The position numbers were made by a program, and so were the translations under genes. The notes below the pieces were generated by a model. That model was not told the origin of the DNA. It did not search any database and worked only from the letters and a program-made list of their open reading frames with translations. A stretch of 64,000 nucleotides of DNA from Nitrospirales bacterium. Lineage in GTDB: Bacteria > Nitrospirota > Nitrospiria > Nitrospirales > UBA8639. Within the stretch, counting starts at the first letter, position 1. Each line of letters opens with the position of its first letter. Location of the stretch: contig JALDRJ010000002.1 of the NCBI GenBank assembly GCA_031315865.1, positions 1,214,001 to 1,278,000 on the forward strand, in the 5' to 3' direction. Positions 28,473-37,764 of the stretch are shown here, in pieces.

Positions 28473-28676
28473 ATGGCCCGGCAAAAACTAAAAAATCATT
28501 CAGGGGCGAGCAAGCGATTTAAGCGAACCGGTAGCGGAAAGTGGATGCGTCGTCGAGCCAAGATGCGTCATATCTTGACGACAAAACTTCCACGCCAAAA
28601 ACGTCGTCTCACAGGGGCGGCACAAGTGCGGGATGTCGATTCGACTGCCCTCAATCGCCTACTCCCCTATTGTTAG
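28473..28676 (+). CDS. rpmI: 50S ribosomal protein L35
   Basis: A 67-residue, strongly basic protein; the start at 28473 follows GGAGG by 6 nt. The sequence (KLKNHSGASKRFKRTGSGKW, RRAKMRHILTTKL) is the L35 signature: it binds 23S rRNA in the large subunit. It lies between infC and rplT, 41 bases before rplT, in the usual order. Confidence 0.95.
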   Translation: MARQKLKNHSGASKRFKRTGSGKWMRRRAKMRHILTTKLPRQKRRLTGAAQVRDVDSTALNRLLPYC

Positions 28677-28717
28677 TCTCCAAAAATTATTGAAAATATG
28701 AGGAAGGAGTATCGCTC

Positions 28718-29086
28718 ATGCCACGCGTAAAAGGTGGTCCGCAGACACGACGAAGAAGGAAAAAACGACTCAAGCTAGCGAAAGGACAGTATGGTGGCAA
28801 GAGCCGTCTCTTCCGCACCGCGACCGAGTCAGTGGACAAGGGTGGAGTCTATGCGTACATCGGGCGAAAGCAACGAAAAAGAAATTTCCGCCGACTGTGG
28901 ATCGCGCGAATCAATGCGGCGACCCGTGCGCACGAATTGACCTATAGTCAATTTATGAATGCGCTCAAAAAAGCGGAGATTTTCATTAATCGGAAAATGC
29001 TTTCCGAAATGGCGATTCATGATCCTGAAGGATTTGCTCAACTCGTTGGGTCTGTCAAATCCCAAGTCTCTGGAGCTGCCGCGTAA
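28718..29086 (+). CDS. rplT: 50S ribosomal protein L20
   Basis: A 122-residue basic protein with the L20 pattern: [40 protein letters not shown] and the C-terminal [14 protein letters not shown]20 is an early assembly protein of the large subunit and, in several bacteria, represses its own operon; no leader structure was identified here. AGGAAGGAG precedes the ATG. The stop is directly followed by the stop of convergent pheT, with no base in between, so transcripts must terminate inside each other's coding regions. Confidence 0.95.
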   Translation: MPRVKGGPQTRRRRKKRLKLAKGQYGGKSRLFRTATESVDKGGVYAYIGRKQRKRNFRRLWIARINAATRAHELTYSQFMNALKKAEIFINRKMLSEMAIHDPEGFAQLVGSVKSQVSGAAA

Positions 29087-30778
29087 TCACGCCCTCCTGG
29101 AAATCTGAAACTCAAAGGCCGCGATAGGCATGTGAATCTGCCAGGCTTCAAGCACTTCGGGATGAAGTTCTCCGATAAAGCCAACTGCGTTTTCTTCGCA
29201 GAGAATCCTACCGACTCGTCCATCCAAGAATGAGCCGTGGTTGCTCGGTTCAAGACGATAATCTCGAACGAGATAGTACATTAAAAGATCGAGATAGGAA
29301 TGAATGTCTGAAAAACTCGCGCCCGGTTGCGCGATGATCGCTGCGATCTTCGAGACGGTTCGAGCCCCTAAGTCCACCCCCATATCTGGCACGGCGACCT
29401 CCCCGATTTCAAACAGTTGATGCGGGTAAAACGATCGCGGTGAGGCTGCTTCCACGCGAAGCAAAAAGGGAAGAATCGATGAACGAAGACAGGCGTAACT
29501 TTCTGTCATGGCGTTCTCGATCTCAACCACATGGCCATGCTCCGTTCCTCCGATGCGCATGCGTTCGATGAGGTCGGTCTTCGAGGCAAGAATATTCGAG
29601 AATATTTCTTGAAAGCCGAATCCGATCATCAAGTCGCGAATTTGATCGGAAAATTTTTCAGAAATTGACAGTGCGCCAACCGTAAATTGTGCGGGCATGA
29701 TCGGCGAAAACGATTCATAGCCCCGGCTGATGGCGACGTCTTCTGCCACATCCATGACATGCATCAGATCATTCCGGTAGGCAGGGAGCTTGACGGAGAG
29801 CGTATGCCGAGTGGCTTTCACACGATAGCCATAGGCATGGAGGGCCTGTTCGATAAGCTCGGAGCCGAGCGGTGTCCCAAGCGCATGTTCTATGGCATTG
29901 AGGGAAATTCGCTGGGAGGTGGACATGTCGATCGGGGTTTTCACCGTTTTTCCGAACTCCGTAGAATAGGGATAGGTCACGTCGATCGAATGAATGTCTG
30001 CTCCACGGTCCGCAAGGTTAACGGAAAAAATATTCAAGGTCAGTAGGACCATAGGCAGGTCCGTGCCTGTGACTTCGACCAAGAGTTCGGTATCGCCGAT
30101 TTGAACCTCCCCAACCTCCCGGCTGTTGATTATCGGTGGAAAGGAAAGAACCTGTCCTTCTTTATCCCAAAGCAGCGGAACCTCTGTCGCCTCGGAAAAG
30201 TCTGCGCCATACTCTAATCCCTTGGGATGAACAGTCAAAATTTCTTGAGGAGTCATCTTTTCGGTAAATCCGAGTGGCGTAAAGCGGGTTTTATCGGATT
30301 TCACGAGCCCATACGTAATGGGGAAAGAGATCGGCCCTAAACGATAAACCCCGATGGATACCGTCTGGCGTTTTCTCCCAAAGATGTCCGCTAATTTTTC
30401 CTGGGTTTGAATCAGTTGCGCTAGCCCCTCTTCCGTCACTTCATACCCTGTCGCGGTACATGCAGCGATATAGGGTCGAATTTTTTCAATACCAGGCAGT
30501 ACCATTAATCGACGTTTCGAACGTCCTTTACTCGACAAGAACGGGTAATCGACAGGTTTGGCGTCGAGAACGATGCGGATTTGTCGAGCAATGCCTTCGA
30601 CACACCATAAGTCCGGCCGGTTGCTGTCTTGAAGCTCAACACGGAGTTCGCCAGTGGAAGGGTTGTGATCTTTGAGCTCACCCTTGACGTACGGAAGCCA
30701 GGATTCAATCTGATTCACGTTCGTCTTGCGGTGAAGCAGGCGTTCAAGGTCTTTGTGAAAAATGGAAATGGTTGGCAT
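29087..30778 (-). CDS. pheT: Phenylalanyl-tRNA synthetase beta subunit, archaeal/eukaryotic type
   Basis: A 563-residue beta subunit. Bacterial PheT is usually about 800 residues with a tRNA-binding EMAP-like N-terminus and a C-terminal FDX-ACB domain; this one lacks both and has the compact archaeal/eukaryotic layout. Recognisable parts are ELQDSNRPDLWCVEGIARQI near residue 48, the B3/B4 editing-like region, the B5 domain (residues about 275-345) and the catalytic-like core. It pairs with PheS, which ends 5 bases upstream, and charges tRNA-Phe. The gene stands where many bacteria carry bacterial-type pheST downstream of rplT, but inverted. Confidence 0.88.
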   Translation of the reverse strand: MPTISIFHKDLERLLHRKTNVNQIESWLPYVKGELKDHNPSTGELRVELQDSNRPDLWCVEGIARQIRIVLDAKPVDYPFLSSKGRSKRRLMVLPGIEKIRPYIAACTATGYEVTEEGLAQLIQTQEKLADIFGRKRQTVSIGVYRLGPISFPITYGLVKSDKTRFTPLGFTEKMTPQEILTVHPKGLEYGADFSEATEVPLLWDKEGQVLSFPPIINSREVGEVQIGDTELLVEVTGTDLPMVLLTLNIFSVNLADRGADIHSIDVTYPYSTEFGKTVKTPIDMSTSQRISLNAIEHALGTPLGSELIEQALHAYGYRVKATRHTLSVKLPAYRNDLMHVMDVAEDVAISRGYESFSPIMPAQFTVGALSISEKFSDQIRDLMIGFGFQEIFSNILASKTDLIERMRIGGTEHGHVVEIENAMTESYACLRSSILPFLLRVEAASPRSFYPHQLFEIGEVAVPDMGVDLGARTVSKIAAIIAQPGASFSDIHSYLDLLMYYLVRDYRLEPSNHGSFLDGRVGRILCEENAVGFIGELHPEVLEAWQIHMPIAAFEFQISRRA

Positions 30779-30783
30779 AGAAA

Positions 30784-32340
30784 TTAAAACTGGCGCCGCA
30801 TGGTGCGGACGGCTTCGAGATCAGATGTAAATAAATCGCGGATATCATGAATGCCCAAGGCGACCATGGCCATCCGATCAAGGCCCAACCCCCACGCGAT
30901 GACCGGAACATTCACTCCGAGCGGAATCGTGACTTCCGGACGGAAAAGTCCCGCCCCCCCAAGTTCCATCCACCCGAGGTGTGGATGGCGAACATGGAGT
31001 TCCACGGATGGCTCGGTAAATGGAAAGTAGGCCGGTAAAAATCGAATCTCTTTGGCTTGAGCCATTTCAGAGGCGAATAAATTCAATAAGCCCAGAAGGG
31101 TCCGGAAATTGATTTCGTGACCGAGCACGATCCCTTCGACTTGAAAAAAGTCAGTCGCATGAGTGGCATCGACCTGGTCATACCGGAAACAGCGGGCGAT
31201 CGAAAAGTACTTCCCTGGTATCTGCGGGGAGCCGGCCAGAGTCCTCGCGGAAACGGCAGTTCCTTGACTTCGTAAAATGAGCCGTCGCGCCCGATCCCGG
31301 TCGTATGGATATTGCCATCCTTTAGAGCCGGTCGATCCACCGTTTTCATGAGCGTCGGCCACTTGAGTTAAGTAGGGCTCGGAAATGGATTTGGCATGGG
31401 TGGGATTCTTCACGAAGTACACATCGTGAATAGCCCGGGCCGGATGAAACTGAGGCATGTAGAGCGCGTCCATATCCCAAAACTCCGTCTCGACCAACTC
31501 GCCTCGCATTTCCTGGAAGCCCATGCTGACGAGTTTATGCTTCACCGAATCGAGAAATTCTCTATACGGGTGTCGTCGCCCCACGGCTAGCCGCGGAGGG
31601 CGAAGTCCGATGGAATATTTGCGGAAGGTATAATTCCGCCAGGATCCATCTTTGAGCATATCCGGTGTCAGCTGCGAAACTTCCTGCGTCGCATGCGCTG
31701 AGGTGAGTTGACTGAGAGCCTGACCTTCAGGGGTCAACGCATAGGTGCGAAGGATATTATCTTCAAGGCGAAAGGGCTCATGCGCACTCCCACGTTTAAT
31801 CGCATATTGACGAATAATAGCCTGATCCGCCTCGGGCAATGTTCCTAGCGCTTGAGACCCTTGGGATAATCGTTGAAGCAGGGCTCGCAAGCTGTTTGCC
31901 GTCGAACTGGGTGTCCCAGTGGTTTCAAGAACGCCTCCGGCAACAAGCCGAATGGCCTGGTCTTTTTTCAACAGCCCGATCGCGCGACTTAATTCAGTCG
32001 GTTGAAACGATCCCTGAGCCTGAAGGTCTTTCACGGTGATTGGCTTCTGAAGGGTCTCGGATTCTTGAATGGATTGCAGAATCCATTCCGGGGGAGAATT
32101 TGAGCGATGATACGATTCACCCGTCTCACTTAACGACACCATGGGTGTGATAGTTTCTGTCTCTAGCGTGAGAAGCTTTTTCGTTAAGAGCCACCCAACT
32201 GCCATGCTTACCTGGGAAAGCTCCAGGGCCGTAGCGGAGGCCAGCTCGCCATCAGATAAAGCCCCGCTCGCATTTTTGAGAACGGTGAGCACCTTGATTT
32301 CGAGCGGATGAAGACTATCGAGAAGAATGTCGGTATTCAT
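30784..32340 (-). CDS. pheS: Phenylalanyl-tRNA synthetase alpha subunit, archaeal/eukaryotic type
   Basis: A 518-residue alpha subunit. Bacterial PheS is about 340 residues with an N-terminal coiled coil; this one instead begins with winged-helix-type domains (residues 1-190, LHPLEIKVLTVLKNASGALS) typical of archaeal and eukaryotic enzymes. The catalytic core includes HPYREFLDSVKHKLVSMGF, DALYMPQFHPARAIHDVYFV and GAGLFRPEVTIPLGVNVPVI. The gene follows rpe by 8 bases and precedes pheT by 5, so expression is clearly joint. Confidence 0.9.
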   Translation of the reverse strand: MNTDILLDSLHPLEIKVLTVLKNASGALSDGELASATALELSQVSMAVGWLLTKKLLTLETETITPMVSLSETGESYHRSNSPPEWILQSIQESETLQKPITVKDLQAQGSFQPTELSRAIGLLKKDQAIRLVAGGVLETTGTPSSTANSLRALLQRLSQGSQALGTLPEADQAIIRQYAIKRGSAHEPFRLEDNILRTYALTPEGQALSQLTSAHATQEVSQLTPDMLKDGSWRNYTFRKYSIGLRPPRLAVGRRHPYREFLDSVKHKLVSMGFQEMRGELVETEFWDMDALYMPQFHPARAIHDVYFVKNPTHAKSISEPYLTQVADAHENGGSTGSKGWQYPYDRDRARRLILRSQGTAVSARTLAGSPQIPGKYFSIARCFRYDQVDATHATDFFQVEGIVLGHEINFRTLLGLLNLFASEMAQAKEIRFLPAYFPFTEPSVELHVRHPHLGWMELGGAGLFRPEVTIPLGVNVPVIAWGLGLDRMAMVALGIHDIRDLFTSDLEAVRTMRRQF

Positions 32341-32348
32341 GTAAATCG

Positions 32349-33026
32349 TTAGACGTTGACGATGTGTCCGGCTTGACGCATGTGTTGGATCGTCCTGCTC
32401 TGATCTTCGCTTCCAAAGATGGCCGATCCAGAAACCAGGACATCGGCTCCCGCGTGAATGATTGAACCGGCGTTCTTGAGGTTCACCCCACCATCAACCT
32501 CCAGAAAGGCGTGACTGCGGGCGGCAGTAAGCATCTGACGCACTCGAGAGATTTTGTGAAGGGAGGAGTCGATAAACTGCTGTCCTCCAAACCCGGGATT
32601 CACCGACATGACGAGAACAAGGTCGATTTCACCGATAATCTCCTCAAGCGTCGTCACGGATGTTGCGGGATTCAACGTGACTCCCGCTTTGACTTTATGC
32701 TCCTTGATCAACTGGACCGTGCGGTGTAAGTGAGGGCAGGTTTCCACATGAACGGTGAGATGATCGGCTCCGGCATCGGCAAATTCTCCGATGAACGCAT
32801 CTGGGTTCGTCATCATCAAGTGGACATCAAGCGGAAGTTTGGTGACTTTGCGGAGCGCTTCGACGATGGGCGGTCCGGCCGTCAGGTTGGGCACGAAATG
32901 CCCGTCCATCACATCAATATGAATCCAATCAGCCCCTGCCGTCTCGACTTGATGCACTGCTTCTGCCAGTCGACCAAAATCCGCTGACAGTATGGAAGGG
33001 GCGATCAGTGGCGTGGAGGTACTCAT
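32349..33026 (-). CDS. rpe: Ribulose-phosphate 3-epimerase
   Basis: A 225-residue TIM-barrel enzyme with IAPSILSADFGRLAEAV, HIDVMDGHFVPNLTAGP, VLVMSVNPGFGGQQFI and LEVDGGVNLKN, the full set of Rpe motifs with metal-binding His and catalytic Asp residues. It interconverts ribulose 5-phosphate and xylulose 5-phosphate in the pentose phosphate or Calvin cycle. The ATG overlaps the rsmB stop by 4 bases (33023-33026), and pheS begins 8 bases after its stop. Confidence 0.95.
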   Translation of the reverse strand: MSTSTPLIAPSILSADFGRLAEAVHQVETAGADWIHIDVMDGHFVPNLTAGPPIVEALRKVTKLPLDVHLMMTNPDAFIGEFADAGADHLTVHVETCPHLHRTVQLIKEHKVKAGVTLNPATSVTTLEEIIGEIDLVLVMSVNPGFGGQQFIDSSLHKISRVRQMLTAARSHAFLEVDGGVNLKNAGSIIHAGADVLVSGSAIFGSEDQSRTIQHMRQAGHIVNV

Positions 33027-34459
33027 GTCCGATGTCCTTTCACGAAGCGCGCGGCGAAAAATCCATCCATTGAGGCGTCATTAAAAGCGGTGAGCAAACA
33101 CCCTGTTTCATCGATGAGAGATCTTGCCGCCGCCGGTAGCCACGGCTCCACTGTATCTTGAGAAAACTCCTGATGTTCGGCAAGAAAGGACTTGACCACA
33201 TCATGAGTTTCTTCTTTTTCTATCGAGCAGGCACTATAGACCAACACTCCACCGGGTCTCAAGAGTGCGCTGGCCCGGTCAAGGATCTTCTCCTGTGCGG
33301 ATCGGGCCTGCTGAATCAGTTGGGGTCCCTTCCACCACTTGCCTTCCGGATGACGACGAAGGGTGCCCAGCCCCGAGCACGGTGCATCGACCAAGATGCG
33401 GTCAAAGGTTTGGGCGAATGGCGATGCTTGAGATGGGTCTTGCTCGCCTTGGGAGGAGGTTGAAACGCGTCCAGAGGTCTCTTTGGTGATATCGCCACAA
33501 TGAGTAGTAATGTTCGTCAAACCCAGACGCTCCGCATTCTTCCTTACGAGGTGCAAACGCTGTGCGTTTGAGTCGAGCGCCAAAATGTTTCCCTGATTCT
33601 GCATGTGTTGGCTGATGTGCGTGGTCTTCCCGCCAGGGGCTGCGCAGACATCCAAGACATGGTGCTCTGGTTTGGCATCAAGTAATGTGGGAATAAGTTG
33701 TGCGGCTTCATCTTCAATATAGCAATATCCCTCCTGTAATGGGGAAAGATCTTTCAAGTCACCACATTTTTTAATGGTAATGCCAAGTGGACTCAGGAGC
33801 GTCGCGCGGGCTTCATATCCTTGTCGCTGAAGTAGGCGTAACAATTCGCCCCGAGTGCAACATAACGTATTGGTTCGCAGCGTCAAGGGAGGGATGTGGA
33901 GGGTGGATTCACATAACGTTCGTGTGCGGTCGATTCCCCAGGCATGTACCCATCGTTCAACCATCCAAGGAGGGCAGGAGTATCTGATGGAAAATGCCCT
34001 GACGGGGTCCTCGTCAATATGAGGCCATGCAGGTGCCGATTGTCTCATCAGGTTTCGAAGAACGGCATTCATCATGCCGCTCCAGTCCCGTCCTTTGACG
34101 GTCTTCGCCAGTTTGACCGATTCATTGACCGCCGCAGATGGAGGGATCCGGTCAAGATGCAAGAGCTGATACGCTCCTAATCGAAATATCATGGCAAGGG
34201 TGAGTGGCAATCGTTCAACGGGACGATCGGCCACATGATTAAGCCGCCAATCCAACGTCTCCCGGTGCCGCAACACCCCATACACCAGTTCGGTGATCAA
34301 AGGACGGTCCAAGTTAGATACATTTGACGTCTCTAACATGGAGTCGATGACCGAGTCTGCGAATGGTTCTTGTCGATGTATTTGTAAGAGAATCGTCAGG
34401 GCAGCTGAGCGAGCCCCGACGTATCGTATTTTCGGAAAGCGCTTTTTTGATGAGGCCAT
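33023..34459 (-). CDS. rsmB: 16S rRNA (cytosine-967-C5)-methyltransferase RsmB
   Basis: A 478-residue protein with an N-terminal NusB-like RNA-binding domain (residues 15-145; DRPLITELVYGVLRHRETLD) and a C-terminal SAM-dependent methyltransferase. Motifs seen are VLDVCAAPGGKTTHIS, the catalytic DAPCSGLGTLRRHPEGKW and YSACSIEKEE. It methylates C967 of 16S rRNA near the P site. A low-complexity insertion (about 318-335, SSQGEQDPSQASP) lies between motifs. It lies in the larC-pdxA-rsmB-rpe-pheS-pheT run and is translationally coupled to rpe. Confidence 0.93.
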   Translation of the reverse strand: MASSKKRFPKIRYVGARSAALTILLQIHRQEPFADSVIDSMLETSNVSNLDRPLITELVYGVLRHRETLDWRLNHVADRPVERLPLTLAMIFRLGAYQLLHLDRIPPSAAVNESVKLAKTVKGRDWSGMMNAVLRNLMRQSAPAWPHIDEDPVRAFSIRYSCPPWMVERWVHAWGIDRTRTLCESTLHIPPLTLRTNTLCCTRGELLRLLQRQGYEARATLLSPLGITIKKCGDLKDLSPLQEGYCYIEDEAAQLIPTLLDAKPEHHVLDVCAAPGGKTTHISQHMQNQGNILALDSNAQRLHLVRKNAERLGLTNITTHCGDITKETSGRVSTSSQGEQDPSQASPFAQTFDRILVDAPCSGLGTLRRHPEGKWWKGPQLIQQARSAQEKILDRASALLRPGGVLVYSACSIEKEETHDVVKSFLAEHQEFSQDTVEPWLPAAARSLIDETGCLLTAFNDASMDGFFAARFVKGHRT

Positions 34460-34535
34460 CGGAATGAATACTATCTCTCAACGAGATAATTCGTCATAAC
34501 GCGTCGGGAATGTTTCCCTGGGTATTGGTCTGAGG

Positions 34536-35567
34536 TCAACGAGGTTGAGTGGCCAGTTGAGCAGCTAAGGTGATGGCCTCGATTAAACTCGTCGGGTCCG
34601 CCTTGCCTTTGCCGGCGATGTCATAAGCCGTCCCATGGTCAACCGATGTCCGAATGAATGGGAGGCCAACAGTCACGTTCACGCAATGCCCGAACGCCAG
34701 GGTTTTCAGCGCGACAAGTCCCTGATCATGGTACATGGCGACGACGCCATCGAATTCACCCTGAGCGGCTTTGCCAAAAAGCGTATCGGCTGGGTATGGC
34801 CCAAAACACCGGATGCCTGACGCTTTGCCCTGCTCGACGGCAGGGGCGATGGCTCGTCGCTCTTCCTCTCCAAACAACCCCTCTTCTCCCGCATGCGGAT
34901 TCAATCCTGCGACGCCGATCCTCGGTCGTTTGATCCCAAACAGGCTGCGCAAGCCCTTATCTGCAAGGCGAAGAGCTCGGAGTACGTTACGTTTGGTGAT
35001 GTGTTGAGGGAGCTGACGAATAGCGATATGCGTGGTCACAAACATGATTCGAAGGGGACCTCCAAAAATCATCATCCCAAATTCTTTAGTGCATGTCAGC
35101 TTCCCCAACATTTCGGTGTGGCCCGGGTATAAATAGCCCGCGAGGTGAATGGCCTTTTTATTGATGGGGGCTGTGACGATGCCGTGAACGCATCCGATCT
35201 TGGCTAAATGAACAGCTTTCTGTATGCAGCGGACGGATGCTTCTCCAGCAATAGCAGTGGCGCGACCTTTGGCGAAACGCCCTAAGGGCCTTTCAAGCGG
35301 GTCGAGCACAGGGAGAAGGCTTCGACGGAAGGCATTCGTCGAGCTGTCATGAGCGTGACCGTTCACGGAGGAAACCGTTAAGGGAATCTCGTATTTCGAA
35401 ACTGCCTGTTCCATGATGAGGCGGGACCCGATCACCAAAGGACGGCATTGCCTGCGGATTACCGGTGAGGCGAGAGCTTTCACGATAATCTCGGGGCCGA
35501 TACCGGCTGGGTCTCCCATAGTGATAGCTAAAATTGGGAGACGAGAAAAGGGTGTTCGCTTCGACAT
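34536..35567 (-). CDS. pdxA: 4-hydroxythreonine-4-phosphate dehydrogenase PdxA
   Basis: A 343-residue enzyme with ITMGDPAGIGPEIIVKAL near the start, the metal-ligand segment PGHTEMLGKL, GLNPHAGEEGLFGEEE and HDQGLVALKTLAFG. It oxidises 4-phospho-hydroxythreonine in the DXP-dependent route to pyridoxal phosphate. It follows larC by 51 bases and precedes rsmB by 76, so it may share a transcript with both. Confidence 0.93.
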   Translation of the reverse strand: MSKRTPFSRLPILAITMGDPAGIGPEIIVKALASPVIRRQCRPLVIGSRLIMEQAVSKYEIPLTVSSVNGHAHDSSTNAFRRSLLPVLDPLERPLGRFAKGRATAIAGEASVRCIQKAVHLAKIGCVHGIVTAPINKKAIHLAGYLYPGHTEMLGKLTCTKEFGMMIFGGPLRIMFVTTHIAIRQLPQHITKRNVLRALRLADKGLRSLFGIKRPRIGVAGLNPHAGEEGLFGEEERRAIAPAVEQGKASGIRCFGPYPADTLFGKAAQGEFDGVVAMYHDQGLVALKTLAFGHCVNVTVGLPFIRTSVDHGTAYDIAGKGKADPTSLIEAITLAAQLATQPR

Positions 35568-35618
35568 GTGTTAAGTATGAGCCTTTTCGAATGAATTTCT
35601 CGCAAGACGCTCAGGTAT

Positions 35619-36833
35619 TCAACGAGAAGTTTTTGCCGCTTTGCGGGCGGTCCCTCGCGTCGTCTGTCTGTAGGCTTCTAGGGCTGAATCAATCACTTCA
35701 CGAACAGGTTTGCCAGTTTTTTTTGCGAGAGACTGACAATCCCGATATTCCGGCATGATCTTCTCACGTCCTTCTCCGATATCAGCGATCTTGATTCGGA
35801 CCTTTCCTTCGGGTAGCTGAATTTTTTCCAGTCTGCGATGAAGGACCGTACGATCAACCTCATGAATTCGCACGCCGAGCGTCGTCGTCTCCTGTAACAG
35901 GCATTGAATAACGGCTTCTCGACCTTGATCGGGAACGAGGACAGAAAGAATAATGCCGGGACGACTGCGTTTCATGATGACTGGAGTGAGCGTGACATCC
36001 AGGGCACCTGCCTGGAATAGTCGTTCCATGACCGACTCATACGCCTGGGGATTCAAATCATCAATCGTTGTGTGGATTTCGAGGATTGATTCAGTGTCAT
36101 GGAATCCTTGAGACGATTCTTTTGCCATGAACACTCGAAGGGCATTGGCCCAATTATCGGGATTGGCCGTTCCCGCTCCATACCCAATGTGAGTGGGTGT
36201 TAATGGAGGAAGAGGCCCAAAGTTTTGCGTCAGGACGCTGATGATAGCCATTCCGGTTGGCGTGGTGAGCTCAAGCCTTGGTCCTGCCGCATAAATGGGA
36301 ATCTTCTGAGCAAGTTGCGCGACAGCCGGACCGGGAACCGGTAATTCACCGTGGGCCGTTAGGATGGTCCCTGAACCAACGTTGATGGGAGACGCTGAGG
36401 CAGAAGTGACGCCCAAGTATTCGATTCCTAACAATGTCCCCACGACGTCTACCAGTGAATCCACCACACCGACCTCATGAAAATGAAATTTCGTCTGAGG
36501 AACTCCATGGACAGCGCTTTCGGCTTCCGCCAGCCGTTGAAATACCTTCAATGAATGCGTTTTCACACGAGAAGGCAACAGGCTTTGTTTAATCATTCGC
36601 CGAATCGTCGGGAGAGAAAGAGGCCGCTCGAATCCTTGGCGCACCTTGACCTCGACTTTGGTCGCTTGAATCGTTCCTCGATGCACGGGCTTGGCGTAAA
36701 GATGATAGCCATTCGTCTTTAACAGCTTGAGGCCCTTCTTGAGAGTGGCGAAGGACAGGCCTGCGTCAACCAGCGCCCCAAGGCACATATCTCCGCTGAT
36801 TCCCGAGAAACAGTCAAAATGCAGATGAGACAT
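35619..36833 (-). CDS. larC: Nickel pincer cofactor biosynthesis protein LarC
   Basis: A protein of 404 residues beginning HLHFDCFSGISGDMCLGALV, the LarC signature (DUF111 family). Further matches are FHFHEVGVVDSLVDVVGT and IHTTIDDLNPQAYESVMERL. LarC inserts nickel, using CTP, into the pyridinium-dithiocarboxylate nucleotide made by LarB and LarE. I start at the ATG at 36833; the open frame extends to a TTG at 36854. LarB is encoded about 900 bases away; neither LarE nor LarA is in the window. Confidence 0.9.
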   Translation of the reverse strand: MSHLHFDCFSGISGDMCLGALVDAGLSFATLKKGLKLLKTNGYHLYAKPVHRGTIQATKVEVKVRQGFERPLSLPTIRRMIKQSLLPSRVKTHSLKVFQRLAEAESAVHGVPQTKFHFHEVGVVDSLVDVVGTLLGIEYLGVTSASASPINVGSGTILTAHGELPVPGPAVAQLAQKIPIYAAGPRLELTTPTGMAIISVLTQNFGPLPPLTPTHIGYGAGTANPDNWANALRVFMAKESSQGFHDTESILEIHTTIDDLNPQAYESVMERLFQAGALDVTLTPVIMKRSRPGIILSVLVPDQGREAVIQCLLQETTTLGVRIHEVDRTVLHRRLEKIQLPEGKVRIKIADIGEGREKIMPEYRDCQSLAKKTGKPVREVIDSALEAYRQTTRGTARKAAKTSR

Positions 36834-36966
36834 CGTCTTCTTAATATTGAGCAAAGTTATAGAGGGATCCCATCATAGCAGATACAGTCGAGGTTCATAC
36901 ATGCTTATTCGTTGCGATCGTCTTCCATTTGACTGATGCGAAAGCCTGTGGTATTCGACCAGTAGG

Positions 36967-37764
36967 GTGAACATAAAAACTGTATCCTTCGCTATGAAGT
37001 ACACATTCCCAGCCGGATCTGAGAACCCTCGTCACTTTTTCGTGAGGATCAGTTTGTGTGTGCTCGTGCTGTGGTGTTGTGCCGGGTTAGTCGTCGAGTC
37101 AGAAGCCCAAGAAAAAAAGCGACGTGCGGGATCTTCAGGTGGACTTCAAATTTCTCAGGTGACGACTTCCCCAGAGCCTCTCGAGGTGGGCAATGGAGCA
37201 TTAACGTTTTCAACGGTTGTGCAGGTTCCTACAAATTTGTCAGGTCTTGACGTCTTAGAAGTTTCAGCTTTGATTACGTCGCCCACCCAACGATCATTAC
37301 GATTTCTTTCTCGACGTATCACGATAAACGCTCAAACTCCAAATCGAGTTGGCCGTAGGATTTCAACAGACTTGGTATGGGATGGAAAAGACCAATCTCG
37401 GATGTTTGTGGCACCAGGGACGTATCACTATGAGGTTCGAGCTAAACTGATGGCCGAGAAGGATGTCGGAATTCTTACCCGAATGGTGTCACGGCGCTTT
37501 AGGGGAATGGTTGAAGTCATTAAGTATCAAGTTCCCGACCCGCCTAAGACCGTTGAGTCTCCTCAAGAGCTTCCCCGGGAGGTTATGGACGAGATTTTGA
37601 TCGAAGAGGAAGAAATAGTCGCAGATGAACCGGTAGAAACGGCCGCTGATGAGGTGGAAATGCTGCTGGATGAATCGACGAGTCACCCCTTGCCGGAACA
37701 AGGCGAAGGAGGAGAGCAAACGAGTGAGGACAGTGAACCTATAGAGATTCCCCCAGCAAATTAA
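36967..37764 (+). CDS. Exported protein with FlgD-like Ig segment and acidic tail
   Basis: A 265-residue frame starting with GTG at 36967 (ATG at 36994 is an alternative). A hydrophobic export signal (RISLCVLVLWCCAGLVV) is followed by a beta-rich domain. The stretch DLVWDGKDQSRMFVAPGTY resembles the FlgD Ig-like motif found in many surface proteins. The last 80 residues are strongly acidic and low in complexity (EILIEEEEIVADE). The function is unknown; a surface or periplasmic role is likely. It is on the opposite strand between larC and larB, and its 3' end overlaps the larB 3' end by 26 bases. Confidence 0.6.
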   Translation: MNIKTVSFAMKYTFPAGSENPRHFFVRISLCVLVLWCCAGLVVESEAQEKKRRAGSSGGLQISQVTTSPEPLEVGNGALTFSTVVQVPTNLSGLDVLEVSALITSPTQRSLRFLSRRITINAQTPNRVGRRISTDLVWDGKDQSRMFVAPGTYHYEVRAKLMAEKDVGILTRMVSRRFRGMVEVIKYQVPDPPKTVESPQELPREVMDEILIEEEEIVADEPVETAADEVEMLLDESTSHPLPEQGEGGEQTSEDSEPIEIPPAN

